Shown: positions 17,996-27,461 of the stretch, piece by piece
How the letters are laid out: every line of letters begins with the position of its first letter
Numbering within the stretch: the stretch's first letter is position 1
NCBI GenBank assembly: GCA_030848925.1
Contig: JANFFA010000002.1
Span: forward strand, 496,001-560,000
Origin: Rhodalgimonas zhirmunskyi
Lineage (GTDB): Bacteria > Pseudomonadota > Alphaproteobacteria > Rhodobacterales > Rhodobacteraceae
Direction: 5' to 3'
DNA: 64,000 nucleotides
Program-made: the position numbers and the translations under genes
The notes under the pieces: model-generated
What the model saw: only the letters and a program-made list of their open reading frames with translations
What the model was told of the DNA's origin: nothing
The model's database searches: none

Positions 17996-18172
17996 TCAGA
18001 AGTCGATCGCGATGCCCTTCTTCTCCCAATCGCCATAGCGTACGGGCTCTGGCCCGTCGCGCCCGCCCAACTCCTTGGGCAGCGGTTCGGCCAGGGCGGC
18101 CTTCTTGCGGCGCTCTTCGGCTTCGGCCAAGGCGCGGATGGCGGCGGGGGGAAGGTCTTTCTTATCGCTCAT
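17996..18172 (-). CDS. Succinate dehydrogenase assembly factor 4-like (DUF1674)
   Basis: A 58-residue protein read on the minus strand from ATG at 18172 to TGA at 17996. The C-terminus GPEPVRYGDWEKKGIAIDF is the conserved core of the SDHAF4/DUF1674 family, preceded by a Lys/Ala/Glu-rich helix and LPKELGGRDG. In eukaryotes the homologue binds flavinylated SdhA during complex II assembly. It lies between dapB (convergent, 25 bases away) and rsmB (divergent). It is easily missed because of its size. Confidence 0.88.
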   Translation of the reverse strand: MSDKKDLPPAAIRALAEAEERRKKAALAEPLPKELGGRDGPEPVRYGDWEKKGIAIDF

Positions 18173-18216
18173 AGCATTGATATAGGCCGCTCTTGATCCC
18201 CGCTCAAGGAGCTTCC

Positions 18217-19479
18217 ATGCCGCAGCCCGCCCCCACCGCGCGTTCCACCGCCATTTACCTGCTCGATCAGGTGCTGGGCGAACAGAAGCTTCTGAGCGAA
18301 CTCAACGCCGCTTACGAGCCGCTTTCCCCGCCCGACCGCGCCCGCGCACAGCGTCTGGCCGTCGAAACCCTGCGGGGGATGGAGCGTGCCGATCGCCTTT
18401 TGCAACGTCATCTGAACAAGCGCCCCGCGCCGCATGTGATGAATGTGCTGCGGCTGGCCACGGTCGAACTGGCCCATGGGGGCGATGCGCATGGGGTGGT
18501 GAACGACGCGGTCAATCTGGTGGCCAGCAGCAAGCGGCACAACCGGCTCAAGGGGCTGGTCAACGCCGTGCTGCGCAAGATGACCGCCGAAGCGCCCGAA
18601 AAGTGGAACGACCTGCGCATGCCCCGCCTGCCGAAATGGCTGCGCAACCCGCTGGTGCAGGCTTGGGGTGGCGAAGCGGTCATGGCGATGGAGGCCGCGC
18701 ATTACGCCGGCGCGCCGCTTGATATCACCGCGAAAACAGACCCTAAACAGGCGCAAAAGGCCCTTGGCGGCGTGCTGCTGCCGACCGGCTCGATCCGGCT
18801 TGCGGGCAATGTTCAGGTCTCGAAACTGCCGGGATATGAGGCCGGGGACTGGTGGGTGCAGGATGCCGCCGCGGCCCTGCCGGCGCGGATTTTAAACGTG
18901 CAGCCCGGCGAAAAAGTGCTCGATATGTGCGCCGCGCCCGGTGGCAAGACACTGCAACTCGCCGCCGCCGGGGCCGAGGTGACGGCGCTTGATATCTCCA
19001 ACGGACGGCTGGCGCGGGTGCGCGAAAACCTCGCCCGCACCGGCCTTTCGGCGCAGGTCATCGCCGGTGACGCGCTGGAACACGATGGGCTATACGATGC
19101 CATCCTGCTCGATGCGCCCTGTTCGGCCACCGGCACGATCCGGCGCCATCCCGACCTTCCCTTTGCCAAGGACGGCTCCGAATTCCTTGGCCTGTTCGAA
19201 TTGCAGGCAAGGATGATCGACCACGCCGTCGGTCTTCTCAAACCCGGCGGGCGGCTTCTTTTTTGCACCTGTAGCCTGCTGCCGGATGAAGGCGAAGTGC
19301 AGGTGGAAGAGGCTCTGACACGGCATAGAACGCTGAAAACCGATGCGCAGGCGCTGGAAATTCCCGGCGTCGATCCGGCGTGGATCAGCGAAGAAGGCGG
19401 CCTGCGCCTGCGGCCCGACTACTGGGCCGATCAGGGCGGCATGGATGGCTTCTATATCGCCTGTCTGCGCAAGGATTGA
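18217..19479 (+). CDS. rsmB: 16S rRNA (cytosine-C5)-methyltransferase, RsmB/NOP family
   Basis: A 420-residue protein. The N-terminal NusB-like RNA-binding domain (RSTAIYLLDQVL) is followed by a Rossmann methyltransferase with SAM motif VLDMCAAPGGKT, the two-Cys chemistry of m5C enzymes in DAPCSATGTIRRHPD and FCTCSLLPDEGE. It methylates C967 of 16S rRNA in E. coli. The start at 18217 has AAGGA upstream; the upstream in-frame ATG at 18193 has none. It is followed on the same strand by the heparinase-like gene and purH, a common alphaproteobacterial order. Confidence 0.93.
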   Translation: MPQPAPTARSTAIYLLDQVLGEQKLLSELNAAYEPLSPPDRARAQRLAVETLRGMERADRLLQRHLNKRPAPHVMNVLRLATVELAHGGDAHGVVNDAVNLVASSKRHNRLKGLVNAVLRKMTAEAPEKWNDLRMPRLPKWLRNPLVQAWGGEAVMAMEAAHYAGAPLDITAKTDPKQAQKALGGVLLPTGSIRLAGNVQVSKLPGYEAGDWWVQDAAAALPARILNVQPGEKVLDMCAAPGGKTLQLAAAGAEVTALDISNGRLARVRENLARTGLSAQVIAGDALEHDGLYDAILLDAPCSATGTIRRHPDLPFAKDGSEFLGLFELQARMIDHAVGLLKPGGRLLFCTCSLLPDEGEVQVEEALTRHRTLKTDAQALEIPGVDPAWISEEGGLRLRPDYWADQGGMDGFYIACLRKD

Positions 19480-19603
19480 TCGCGGATCGGCGGAATCCCC
19501 CGGCAAAGACCACGCGGGGCGAATCGGCTGATGACCTGTTACACTTCTGCGGCTATGATGCGCCAAACGACGCCCGCAAAGGGCGCGCAGAGAGGCAGAG
19601 CAG

Positions 19604-21343
19604 ATGTCGCAAAGTGACCCCACCGCATGGCTGACGCGGGTTCTGAACGCGTTTCACGCGCGCGCCTCGGCGTTGTCCAAAACCGCGACCGCCTTCAAAT
19701 CCGCGCCCGAACCGCGCTCAATCGGGATATTCGCGCGCGGACGGCAGCTGATCGCCGGGAATTTCCTGTTTTCGGGGCATTTCGTCGAAGATCCAAATGC
19801 CAGCATCTGGGATCTCGGCATCAACGATCCGGCGCTTCTTGATGATATTCACGGCTTCGCGTGGCTGGATGACCTTGCCGCCGTGGGCGATTTCGACGCG
19901 CGGCGCCGCGCGCAGGACTGGACATGGCAATGGATCGCGCGGTTCGGCCCCGGCAAGGGGCCGGGCTGGACCCCCGAACTGACCGGGCGGCGGCTGATCC
20001 GCTGGATCAACCACGCCTTCCTGTTGCTTCAGAACCGGGACAAACCCGCCTCGGATGCCTTTTACCGCTCCCTCGCGCAGCAGACCAATTTCCTTGGCCG
20101 CCGCTGGCGCGCCGCCACGCCGGGCCTGCCCCGATTCGAGGCGCTGACCGGGTTGATCTATGCCGGGCTATCGCTTGAGGGGATGGAGAAATACGTCGAT
20201 ATCGCCGCCAAGGCGCTGGCCCAGGAATGCGGCACGCAGGTCGATGAACAAGGCGGCATTCCCACCCGTAACCCCGAAGAACTGCTTGAGGTGTTCACCC
20301 TGCTCACTTGGGCCGGGCTGGCGCTGGACGAGGCCGGGCGAAACGTCCCGCAGGCCCTGTTTGAGGCAATCGAGCGGATCGCGCCCACCCTGCGCACCCT
20401 GCGTCATGCCGATGGGTCGCTGGCGCGCTTCCATGGCGGCGGCAAGGGGCTGGAAGGGCGGCTTGATAACGCGCTGGCGCAATCCGGCGTCAAAGGGCGC
20501 GCGCCCGATGGGCTTTCGATGGGCTTCGCGCGGCTGTCTGCCGGGCGCACCAGTGTGATCGTCGACGCCGCCGCGCCGCCCAAGGGCCGCGCCAGCCACG
20601 ACGCCCACGCCTCCACCATGGCGTTTGAGCTGACTTCGGGTCGGCGGCCCTTGATCGTCAACTGCGGTTCCGGGGCCAGTTTCGGGCCGGATTGGCGCCG
20701 TGCGGGCCGGGCCACGCCGTCGCATTCCACGCTCTGCATCGAAGGCTATTCCAGCGCCAGCCTGAGCGGGCCGGACAAGCGCGGCCCCGAACTTCTGACC
20801 GAGGCACCGACGCGCGTGCCGATCGAGATCACCCATGTCGCCGATGGCGTTCGGTTCGAAGGCGGGCATGATGGCTGGATCGCCTCGCACGGGTTGACCC
20901 ATGCGCGCATTCTAGAGTTGACGAACGACGGGCGCGGCATGGTGGGCGAAGACCTGCTGGTTTGTGTCGATCCGGCGGATGAAAAGAAATTCAACGCGGT
21001 GATGGAAGAGCAACTGACGCCCGGCATTCTGTTCCAGATCCGGTTTCACCTGCACCCCGAAGTGGATGCCGAGATCGACCTTGGTGGTGCGTCGGTGTCG
21101 CTTGCGCTGAAAAGCGGCGAGTTGTGGTTGCTACGCTCGGACAGCGGCGTGACGATGACGGTCGAACCGTCGGTTTACCTTGAAAACGGTCGGCTGAAAC
21201 CGCGCGCCTCGAAACAGGTGGTGCTGTCGGGACGCGCCGTGGCCCCGAATACGCGCGTGCGCTGGTCGCTGGCCAAGGCGAACGAAACCCCCGACGCGAT
21301 CCGCGATCTGCAACGCGATGCGCTGCCGATGGTCGAGGGGTAA
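19604..21343 (+). CDS. Heparinase II/III family protein
   Basis: A 579-residue protein with an N-terminal alpha-helical toroid (WQWIARFGPGKGPGWTPELT, RRLIRWINHAFLLLQN) and a C-terminal beta-sandwich heparinase II/III domain (SHDAHASTMAFELTSGRRPL, VNCGSGASFGPDW, SHSTLCIEG). No signal peptide is visible, which is usual for the copy placed between rsmB and purH in alphaproteobacteria. The family are polysaccharide lyases, but the substrate of this conserved copy is not known to me. Ribosome site GAGAGGCAGAG precedes the ATG. Confidence 0.88.
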   Translation: MSQSDPTAWLTRVLNAFHARASALSKTATAFKSAPEPRSIGIFARGRQLIAGNFLFSGHFVEDPNASIWDLGINDPALLDDIHGFAWLDDLAAVGDFDARRRAQDWTWQWIARFGPGKGPGWTPELTGRRLIRWINHAFLLLQNRDKPASDAFYRSLAQQTNFLGRRWRAATPGLPRFEALTGLIYAGLSLEGMEKYVDIAAKALAQECGTQVDEQGGIPTRNPEELLEVFTLLTWAGLALDEAGRNVPQALFEAIERIAPTLRTLRHADGSLARFHGGGKGLEGRLDNALAQSGVKGRAPDGLSMGFARLSAGRTSVIVDAAAPPKGRASHDAHASTMAFELTSGRRPLIVNCGSGASFGPDWRRAGRATPSHSTLCIEGYSSASLSGPDKRGPELLTEAPTRVPIEITHVADGVRFEGGHDGWIASHGLTHARILELTNDGRGMVGEDLLVCVDPADEKKFNAVMEEQLTPGILFQIRFHLHPEVDAEIDLGGASVSLALKSGELWLLRSDSGVTMTVEPSVYLENGRLKPRASKQVVLSGRAVAPNTRVRWSLAKANETPDAIRDLQRDALPMVEG

Positions 21344-21673
21344 GCAGGATTGGTGAGGGTGGCGCCCGGGTGGGTCGCCCGTGCGAGGGGCACATGATGG
21401 CACAGCGCGTGCCCCGGCGCGGTTGCGCCATGCCCGACCTCCCCCCAGGGTGGGCATTTCTTCATCGGCCGCTGCGCATGTGGCATCTGTTACTCTGCGA
21501 CCACCCGGCGCTTGTTTCAATGCGCCTTCCCTAGGTCGGGCATGGCGCAACCGCGCCTCGGTGCCTTTCGTCACCCTTATCGTCGCATCTCTTCATATAA
21601 ACGGTTCAATATTCCGTCATGATGGCGTATGCCGCGCCGCAGAAGCTGCTCCCTGACCCTATCGGAGGTTCTC
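21344..21673. repeat. Perfect 25-base inverted repeat in purH upstream region
   Basis: The 330-base gap before purH holds a perfect 25-base inverted repeat: left arm 21416-21440 (begins GGCGCGGTTGCGCCATGCCC), right arm 21533-21557, 92 bases between. A second, shorter pair GGGGCAC (21387-21393) / GTGCCCC (21409-21415) abuts the left arm. There is no T run and no flanking direct duplication that I can see. It could be a small nonautonomous element or a long RNA hairpin in the purH leader. A GGAGG ribosome site at 21664-21668 serves purH. Confidence 0.7.
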
Positions 21674-23275
21674 ATGACCGATCTCGCCCCGCAACTCGCC
21701 CCCCTGCGCCGCGCCCTTTTGTCCGTGTCCGACAAGACCGGGCTTGTCGATCTTGCCAAGGCGCTGGTTGCGCGCGATGTCGAACTGCTCTCGACCGGGG
21801 GCAGCGCCAAGGCCCTGCGCGATGCGGGCGTGCCGGTGCGCGACGTGTCCGAAGTCACCGATTTCCCCGAGATGATGGACGGCCGGGTCAAGACCCTGCA
21901 CCCCAAGGTGCACGGCGGTCTTCTGGCCCTGCGCGACAATGATGAGCACCTCGGCGCGATGACCGCCCATGGCATCCCGCCGATCGACCTGCTGGTGGTC
22001 AACCTCTACCCGTTCGAGGAAACCGTCGCCAAGGGCGCGGATTATGACACCTGCATCGAGAATATCGACATCGGCGGCCCGGCGATGATCCGTGCGGCGG
22101 CCAAGAACCACAAGTTCGTCTCGGTCGTCACCGATGTCGAGGATTACACCGCCCTTCTGGGTGAGCTTGATGCCAACGACGGTCAGACCACGCTCGCCTT
22201 CCGCAAGCGGCTGGCCCAGGTGGCCTATGCCCGCACCGGCGCTTATGACGCGGCCGTGTCCACGTGGATGGCCAGCGCCATCGAAGAGGCGACGCCGCGC
22301 CGCCGCGTCTTTGCCGGCACCCTGCGCCAAACCCTGCGTTATGGCGAAAACCCGCACCAGACGGCCAGTTTCTACACCGATGGCACCGACCGCCCCGGCG
22401 TCGCCAATGCGACCCTGCATCAGGGCAAAGAGCTGTCTTACAACAACATCAACGACACCGACGCCGCCTTCGAACTGGTGTCGGAATTCCTGCCCGCTGA
22501 TGGTCCGGCCTGCGCCATCATCAAGCACGCCAACCCCAGCGGCGTGGCCCGTGGCGCGACGTTGAAAGAGGCGTATCAGCGCGCCTTCGATTGCGACCGC
22601 ACCAGCGCCTTTGGTGGCATCGTCGCGCTGAACGGCATCATCGACGCGGAAACCGCAGAAGAAATCACCAAGATCTTTACCGAGGTCGTCATCGCCCCCG
22701 GCATCAATCAGGACGCGATGAAATTCTTCGCCGCGAAGAAGAACCTGCGCCTGCTGACCACGCCGGGCATGGCCAATCCCACCGATGCGGGCCTGACCTT
22801 CCGACAGGTGTCGGGCGGCTTCCTCGTGCAGGACAAGGACAATGGCCACATCAGCATGGAAGACCTCAAGGTGGTGACGAAACGCGCCCCCACGGATCAA
22901 GAGATGGAAGACCTGCTGTTCGCGTGGAAAGTGGCCAAGCACGTGAAATCCAACGCGATTGTCTATGTGAAGGACAGCGCCACCGTCGGTGTTGGCGCGG
23001 GCCAGATGAGCCGCCTCGACAGCGCCAACATCGCCGCGATCAAGGCACAGCGCATGGCCGACGCGATGGACCTGCCCGAAAGCCTTGCCAAAGGTTCGGT
23101 CGTGGCGTCCGACGCATTTTTCCCGTTTGCCGATGGTTTGATGGAGGCCGCAGCAGCGGGCGCAACGGCGGTGATTCAGCCTGGCGGCTCGATGCGCGAC
23201 GACGAAGTTATCGCGGCGGCAGACGAGGCAGGGCTGGCAATGGTCTTGACCGGGATGCGCCATTTCCGGCACTAA
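21674..23275 (+). CDS. purH: Bifunctional AICAR transformylase / IMP cyclohydrolase
   Basis: A 533-residue enzyme of the last two steps of purine synthesis. The N-terminal MGS-like IMP cyclohydrolase domain shows [33 protein letters not shown] and [19 protein letters not shown]; the C-terminal transformylase domain shows [26 protein letters not shown] and [11 protein letters not shown]. Start at 21674 is fixed by GGAGG six bases upstream; the reading frame extends to 21629 but without a ribosome site. Upstream leader carries the inverted repeat described separately. Confidence 0.96.
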   Translation: MTDLAPQLAPLRRALLSVSDKTGLVDLAKALVARDVELLSTGGSAKALRDAGVPVRDVSEVTDFPEMMDGRVKTLHPKVHGGLLALRDNDEHLGAMTAHGIPPIDLLVVNLYPFEETVAKGADYDTCIENIDIGGPAMIRAAAKNHKFVSVVTDVEDYTALLGELDANDGQTTLAFRKRLAQVAYARTGAYDAAVSTWMASAIEEATPRRRVFAGTLRQTLRYGENPHQTASFYTDGTDRPGVANATLHQGKELSYNNINDTDAAFELVSEFLPADGPACAIIKHANPSGVARGATLKEAYQRAFDCDRTSAFGGIVALNGIIDAETAEEITKIFTEVVIAPGINQDAMKFFAAKKNLRLLTTPGMANPTDAGLTFRQVSGGFLVQDKDNGHISMEDLKVVTKRAPTDQEMEDLLFAWKVAKHVKSNAIVYVKDSATVGVGAGQMSRLDSANIAAIKAQRMADAMDLPESLAKGSVVASDAFFPFADGLMEAAAAGATAVIQPGGSMRDDEVIAAADEAGLAMVLTGMRHFRH

Positions 23276-23335
23276 GGACACGAGGCAGGCGCAAAAGAGG
23301 CATTAATAAGCCCCGCGCCGAGGCAGGAGAGCATA

Positions 23336-23872
23336 ATGCGCACCGTTTTCTGGGTCGGATTCTGGACCTTTCTGGCCGATCAGGCCAGCAAATACCTTGT
23401 GGTTCACACCCTGAACCTGCGCGAACTGGGGCGGATCGACGTGCTTCCGCCCCTTCTCAACCTGCGCATGGCATGGAACTACGGCATCAATTTCGGCCTG
23501 TTTGCCGAAAACAGCGAGTTGACCCGCTGGGTCCTGATCGCGGTGGCGCTGGTGATTTCCGGCGCGGTGCTGTGGTGGACCCATCACGAGGAAAGCGGCC
23601 TTGCCGGACAGATCGCGGCCGGGCTTCTGGTCGGCGGCGCGCTGGGCAATATCGTCGATCGGCTGCTCTATGGCGCGGTCGCGGATTTCCTCAACATGAG
23701 CTGCTGTGGCTTGAACAATCCTTACGCCTTCAATATCGCGGATATAGCGGTGTTCGCCGGGGCGGCGGGGCTTGTGCTGTTTTCCGGTGGAACCGATGGA
23801 AGCCACGGCAAGAACGGCCAAACGAAACCGGTGTCGTCCGATACGGCGGCGGAAAAGAAAAACGCCTCGTGA
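23336..23872 (+). CDS. lspA: Lipoprotein signal peptidase (signal peptidase II)
   Basis: A 178-residue inner-membrane aspartic protease that cleaves lipoprotein signal peptides. It has four membrane segments and the family blocks DQASKYLV, NLRMAWNYGINFGLF, GGALGNIVDRLLYGAVADFL and FNIADIAV; the two catalytic Asp are in IVDR and NIAD. The C-terminal about 30 residues are polar. It follows purH by 60 bases and precedes a lipoprotein gene, a fitting neighbour. Confidence 0.94.
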   Translation: MRTVFWVGFWTFLADQASKYLVVHTLNLRELGRIDVLPPLLNLRMAWNYGINFGLFAENSELTRWVLIAVALVISGAVLWWTHHEESGLAGQIAAGLLVGGALGNIVDRLLYGAVADFLNMSCCGLNNPYAFNIADIAVFAGAAGLVLFSGGTDGSHGKNGQTKPVSSDTAAEKKNAS

Positions 23873-23918
23873 CGGGGCGCGCACAATGGGCTAAAACCCC
23901 TGCAACACGTGGGAGTGC

Positions 23919-24455
23919 ATGATGCTTACAAAGGGTTTGAACCGGGGGATCATCCTGATCGCGGCGGCGCTGACCCTGTCGGCCTGCGCCGGGCGCGAGC
24001 GTGACATCACCCTGCGCGTGGTGCAATCGGACCAGTCGGGGCCGGACGAATTCGGCATCATCCCCGGCAAGCCGTTGCAGCAGCCCGATCAATACACGAC
24101 CCTTCCGGCGCCCAACCCGGGCGGCGCCAACCGCACCGATCAGAACCCGCTGGGCGATGGCGTTGCGGCGCTGGGCGGCAATCCCGCGCGGCTTAACCCT
24201 GCGGGCGTTCCGCGCGGCGAAAGCGCGCTTGTGGCCTATGCCGGGCGCAACGGTGTCGACCCCAACGTGCGCACCGAGCTGGCCCAGCAGGACGAGGATT
24301 ACCGCCGCCGCAAGTCTGTCTTCACCAAGTTCAGGCTCAAGCGCACGGATCTCTACAACAAGATCTACAAGAACGAGACCCTGAACGCCCAGCGCGAGAT
24401 GAACCGCTATCGCCGCGCCGGTGTTCCGACCCCGACCGCGCCGCCGCTGAACTGA
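23919..24455 (+). CDS. DUF3035 family lipoprotein (BamF-like)
   Basis: A 178-residue lipoprotein: hydrophobic N-terminus GIILIAAALTLSAC, with the lipobox LSAC giving Cys as residue 1 of the mature chain. The body is proline-rich and disordered-looking (FGIIPGKPLQQPDQYTTLPA), ending with a basic helical part (YRRRKSVFTKFRLKRTDLYN). This fits DUF3035, which I recall as linked to the BAM complex as BamF in alphaproteobacteria; treat that link as from memory. ATG at 23919 or 23922 cannot be separated. It follows lspA by 46 bases. Confidence 0.75.
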   Translation: MMLTKGLNRGIILIAAALTLSACAGRERDITLRVVQSDQSGPDEFGIIPGKPLQQPDQYTTLPAPNPGGANRTDQNPLGDGVAALGGNPARLNPAGVPRGESALVAYAGRNGVDPNVRTELAQQDEDYRRRKSVFTKFRLKRTDLYNKIYKNETLNAQREMNRYRRAGVPTPTAPPLN

Positions 24456-24642
24456 TCCGGCGAACCGACCGGACGGGGCGCGAACAGGGCCGGGTCAAGT
24501 TAAATCCCTGTAATCCGCCTCATCTTGGCTCACATGTCTGTCACTTATGGTCGCATCGCCTTGCGGTGCGAAGCGCAACCGCGCATCTTCAAGGCAATCA
24601 CGCCTGGTTTCAAACCCGAGCCCACGCAAGCGAGAGGACTTC

Positions 24643-26055
24643 ATGAGAAAACTCATCGGTGCGGCCGTCGCGGCCTTTGCCCTTTCCCTGCCTTTCACCG
24701 GCCCCGCTTCGGCGGATGACAAGGTCAGCAGCTTCGCGCTTGATAACGGGATGCAGGTCGTCGTGATCGAAGATCACCGCGCGCCCGTCGTCGTGCACAT
24801 GGTCTGGTATCGCGCCGGATCGGCGGATGAGACGCCCGGTGTCTCCGGTGTCGCGCATTTCCTCGAACACCTGATGTTCAAGGCCACCGAGAATATGGAG
24901 GCCGGGCACCTGTCAAAGGTCGTGGCGCAGAACGGCGGCAGCGACAACGCCTTTACCAGCTTCGATTACACCGCCTATTTCCAGCGCGTCGCCGCCGACC
25001 GCCTGCCGCTGATGATGCAGATGGAAGCCGACCGGATGGTGAACCTGAAACTCACCCCCGAGGATATCGCGACCGAACGTGACGTGATCATCGAAGAGCG
25101 TAACGTGCGGGTCGAGAACTCGCCCGCCGCGCTGTTCCGCGAACAAAAGCGCGCTGCGCAATACCTCAACCACCGCTACGGCATCCCCATCATCGGCTGG
25201 CGTCACGAGATGGAGCATCTTGATCGCAAGGCCGCGCTGGATTTCTACAAGCAGTTCTATGCGCCCAACAATGCGATCCTTGTCGTGGCCGGTGACGTGC
25301 AGCCCGACGCGGTGCATGAATTGGCCAAAGAGATTTACGGCAAACTCCCCGCCAACCCCGATCTCAAGCCGCGCGCCCGCCCGAGTGAGCCGCGCCAGAT
25401 GGCCGAACGGCGCATGATCTTTCGCGATCCGCGCGTGACGCAGCCCTATGTCAGCCGCTCCTACATGGCGCCCGAGCGGAACCCCGGCGATCAGAAGGAC
25501 GCAGCCGCGCTGACCCTTCTGGCCAGCCTTCTGGGTGGCAGCCCCACCGCCTATCTGAACCAGAAGCTGCAATATGACAGCCAGACCGCCGTCTATACCT
25601 CGGCCTTCTACGACGGGCAGAACCTTGACGAGACGACCTTCTCGCTGATCATCGTCCCCTCCGAAGGGGTCAGCCTCTCCGACGCGGAAGAGGCGATGGA
25701 TGCCACCGTCGCCCAGTTCATGAAAGACGGCATCGACAGCGAGGAACTGGCCCGCATCAAGACACAACTTAAAGCGGCTGAAATCTATGCCCGCGATGAC
25801 GTGGGCGATCTGGCCGAGCGTTATGGTTCGGCACTCGCACAGGGCCTCACCATTGAAGACGTGCAATCCTGGCCCGAGGTGCTGCAATCCGTGACCGAGG
25901 ACGAGATCATGGCCGCCGCGCGCGATGTGCTGAACCGCGATCGCGCTGTGACCGGCTATCTCATGATCGATGAAAAGGCCCCGACGCACGAAACCTCAGA
26001 CGCGCCAGAAGTGACGCCCGCCAGCCAGCCCGCCAGCCAGAAGGTGACGCAATGA
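24643..26055 (+). CDS. M16 family zinc peptidase (catalytic partner)
   Basis: A 470-residue exported protein with signal peptide MRKLIGAAVAAFALSLPFTG, cleaved near PASADD. The inverted zinc motif is HFLEHLMFK (His-x-x-Glu-His), followed about 75 residues later by the second zinc-side block IIEERNVRVENSP. Start at 24643 has GAGAGG upstream; the frame opens earlier but that part is not a signal sequence. Its stop overlaps the next M16 gene by four bases. Paired M16B proteins form a heterodimer resembling mitochondrial processing peptidase, here likely periplasmic. Confidence 0.93.
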   Translation: MRKLIGAAVAAFALSLPFTGPASADDKVSSFALDNGMQVVVIEDHRAPVVVHMVWYRAGSADETPGVSGVAHFLEHLMFKATENMEAGHLSKVVAQNGGSDNAFTSFDYTAYFQRVAADRLPLMMQMEADRMVNLKLTPEDIATERDVIIEERNVRVENSPAALFREQKRAAQYLNHRYGIPIIGWRHEMEHLDRKAALDFYKQFYAPNNAILVVAGDVQPDAVHELAKEIYGKLPANPDLKPRARPSEPRQMAERRMIFRDPRVTQPYVSRSYMAPERNPGDQKDAAALTLLASLLGGSPTAYLNQKLQYDSQTAVYTSAFYDGQNLDETTFSLIIVPSEGVSLSDAEEAMDATVAQFMKDGIDSEELARIKTQLKAAEIYARDDVGDLAERYGSALAQGLTIEDVQSWPEVLQSVTEDEIMAAARDVLNRDRAVTGYLMIDEKAPTHETSDAPEVTPASQPASQKVTQ

Positions 26056-27374
26056 AAATGACCGCTTTCACCCGCGTCCTCACCGCCGGTGTCGTGGCGC
26101 TGGGCTTTGCCCTGCCTGCCGCGGCCAAGGTCGATGTGCAGGAAATCACCTCGCCCGGAGGCATCAACGTCTGGCTGGTCGAGGAACACTCGATTCCCTT
26201 CACCGCGCTGGAAATCCGCTTCAAGGGCGGCGCGTCCCTCGATGCGCCGGGCAAGCGCGGCGCGATCAATCTGATGACCGGCCTGCTCGAAGAGGGCACT
26301 GGCGACATGGACGCGCGCGACTTTACCCGCGCGACCGAAAGCCTTGCCGCGTCGTTCCGCTATAGCTCGTCCGACGATGCGATTTCTATCTCGGCCAAGT
26401 TCCTGACCGAGAACCGCGATCAGGCCATCGCCCTTCTGCGCGACAGCATCGTCGCCCCCGCCTTCAACGATAATGCTATCGAACGGGTGCGTGGTCAGGT
26501 GCTGTCGAACATTCGCTCTGACGTGAATGATCCTAACGCCATGGCCGGGCGTGCCATGGCCGAAATGCTCTATGGCGATCACCCCTATGGCAGCGACGAA
26601 TCCGGCACGATCGAAAGTGTCACCGCCTTGACGCGCGATGATCTTGTCGCCGCGCACAAGGCCGCAATGGCCCGTGACAGGCTCTATGTTTCCGCCGTGG
26701 GCGACATCACCCCCGATGAGTTGGGCCGCATCGTCGACACTCTGTTTGCCGACCTGCCCGCCAAAGGCGCGCCCATGCCCGACAAGGTGACACCGCGCTT
26801 TGATGGCGGCACCCACGTCACCGATTTCGACACTCCGCAATCGGTTGTCCGTTTTGGTCAGCCCGGGCTTGCCTTGGAAGACCCTGATTTCTTTGCGGCT
26901 TACCTGCTCAACGTCACGCTTGGCGGCGGCGGTTTCGAATCACGCCTGATGCAAGAGGTGCGTGAAAAGCGCGGTCTGACCTATGGCGTTTATTCCTACC
27001 TTGCCGACCGGGCGCTTTCTCAGGCTTGGGTCGGCTCTGTCGCCTCTGCCAATGATCGCGTCGCCGAGGCGATGTCGGTCATCAAGGACGAATGGACCAA
27101 GATGCACGAAACCGGCGTCACGCCCGAGGAATTGCAGGACGCCAAGACCTACCTCACCGGTGAATACCCGCTACGCTTTGATGGCAACGGCCCGATTGCA
27201 CGGATCATGGCCAACATGCAGATGATGGATATGCCGGTGGATTACATCAACACCCGCAACGACAAGATCGAAGCCGTCACGCTGGACGATGTGAACCGCG
27301 TCGCACGCGAACGGATGGATCCGGACAAGCTCACCTTCGTCGTGGTGGGTCGCCCGCAGGGCCTTTCGAACTAA
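26052..27374 (+). CDS. M16 family peptidase-like partner (inactive zinc site)
   Basis: A 440-residue exported partner, signal peptide MKMTAFTRVLTAGVVALGFA. Where the catalytic subunit has HxxEH this one reads INLMTGLLEEGTG, so the zinc motif is lost. The C-terminal half keeps SRLMQEVREKRGLTYGVYSY, the Arg/Tyr substrate-binding block of M16. This split (one metal subunit, one Arg/Tyr subunit) is the established M16B arrangement. Overlap with the upstream gene shows coupled, probably equimolar synthesis. Confidence 0.92.
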   Translation: MKMTAFTRVLTAGVVALGFALPAAAKVDVQEITSPGGINVWLVEEHSIPFTALEIRFKGGASLDAPGKRGAINLMTGLLEEGTGDMDARDFTRATESLAASFRYSSSDDAISISAKFLTENRDQAIALLRDSIVAPAFNDNAIERVRGQVLSNIRSDVNDPNAMAGRAMAEMLYGDHPYGSDESGTIESVTALTRDDLVAAHKAAMARDRLYVSAVGDITPDELGRIVDTLFADLPAKGAPMPDKVTPRFDGGTHVTDFDTPQSVVRFGQPGLALEDPDFFAAYLLNVTLGGGGFESRLMQEVREKRGLTYGVYSYLADRALSQAWVGSVASANDRVAEAMSVIKDEWTKMHETGVTPEELQDAKTYLTGEYPLRFDGNGPIARIMANMQMMDMPVDYINTRNDKIEAVTLDDVNRVARERMDPDKLTFVVVGRPQGLSN

Positions 27375-27429
27375 GAGCGCACGCGTCGCCGTCGCCTGCG
27401 CGACGCCGGGTTGAAGTACACAGACGGAG

Positions 27430-27449
27430 GGCGGGGGCAATCCCCCGCC
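27430..27449. terminator. GC hairpin between convergent genes
   Basis: Arms GGCGGGGG (27430-27437) and CCCCCGCC (27442-27449) with a CAAT loop, between the M16 and ALDH16 stop codons. No T run on either side, so terminator function is likely but not certain. Confidence 0.5.
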
Positions 27450-27461
27450 TCGCCCCGGTCT

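Noticed and set aside
21659..23281. 540-codon minus-strand frame opposite purH
   Set aside because: Long antisense frames are common in GC-rich DNA; the purH frame carries all catalytic motifs.
22591..23922. 443-codon frame overlapping purH and lspA
   Set aside because: Arg/Gly-rich out-of-frame translation spanning two real genes.
24913..25989. 358-codon minus-strand frame opposite the M16 peptidase
   Set aside because: Shadow frame caused by GC-rich codon bias; no domain.
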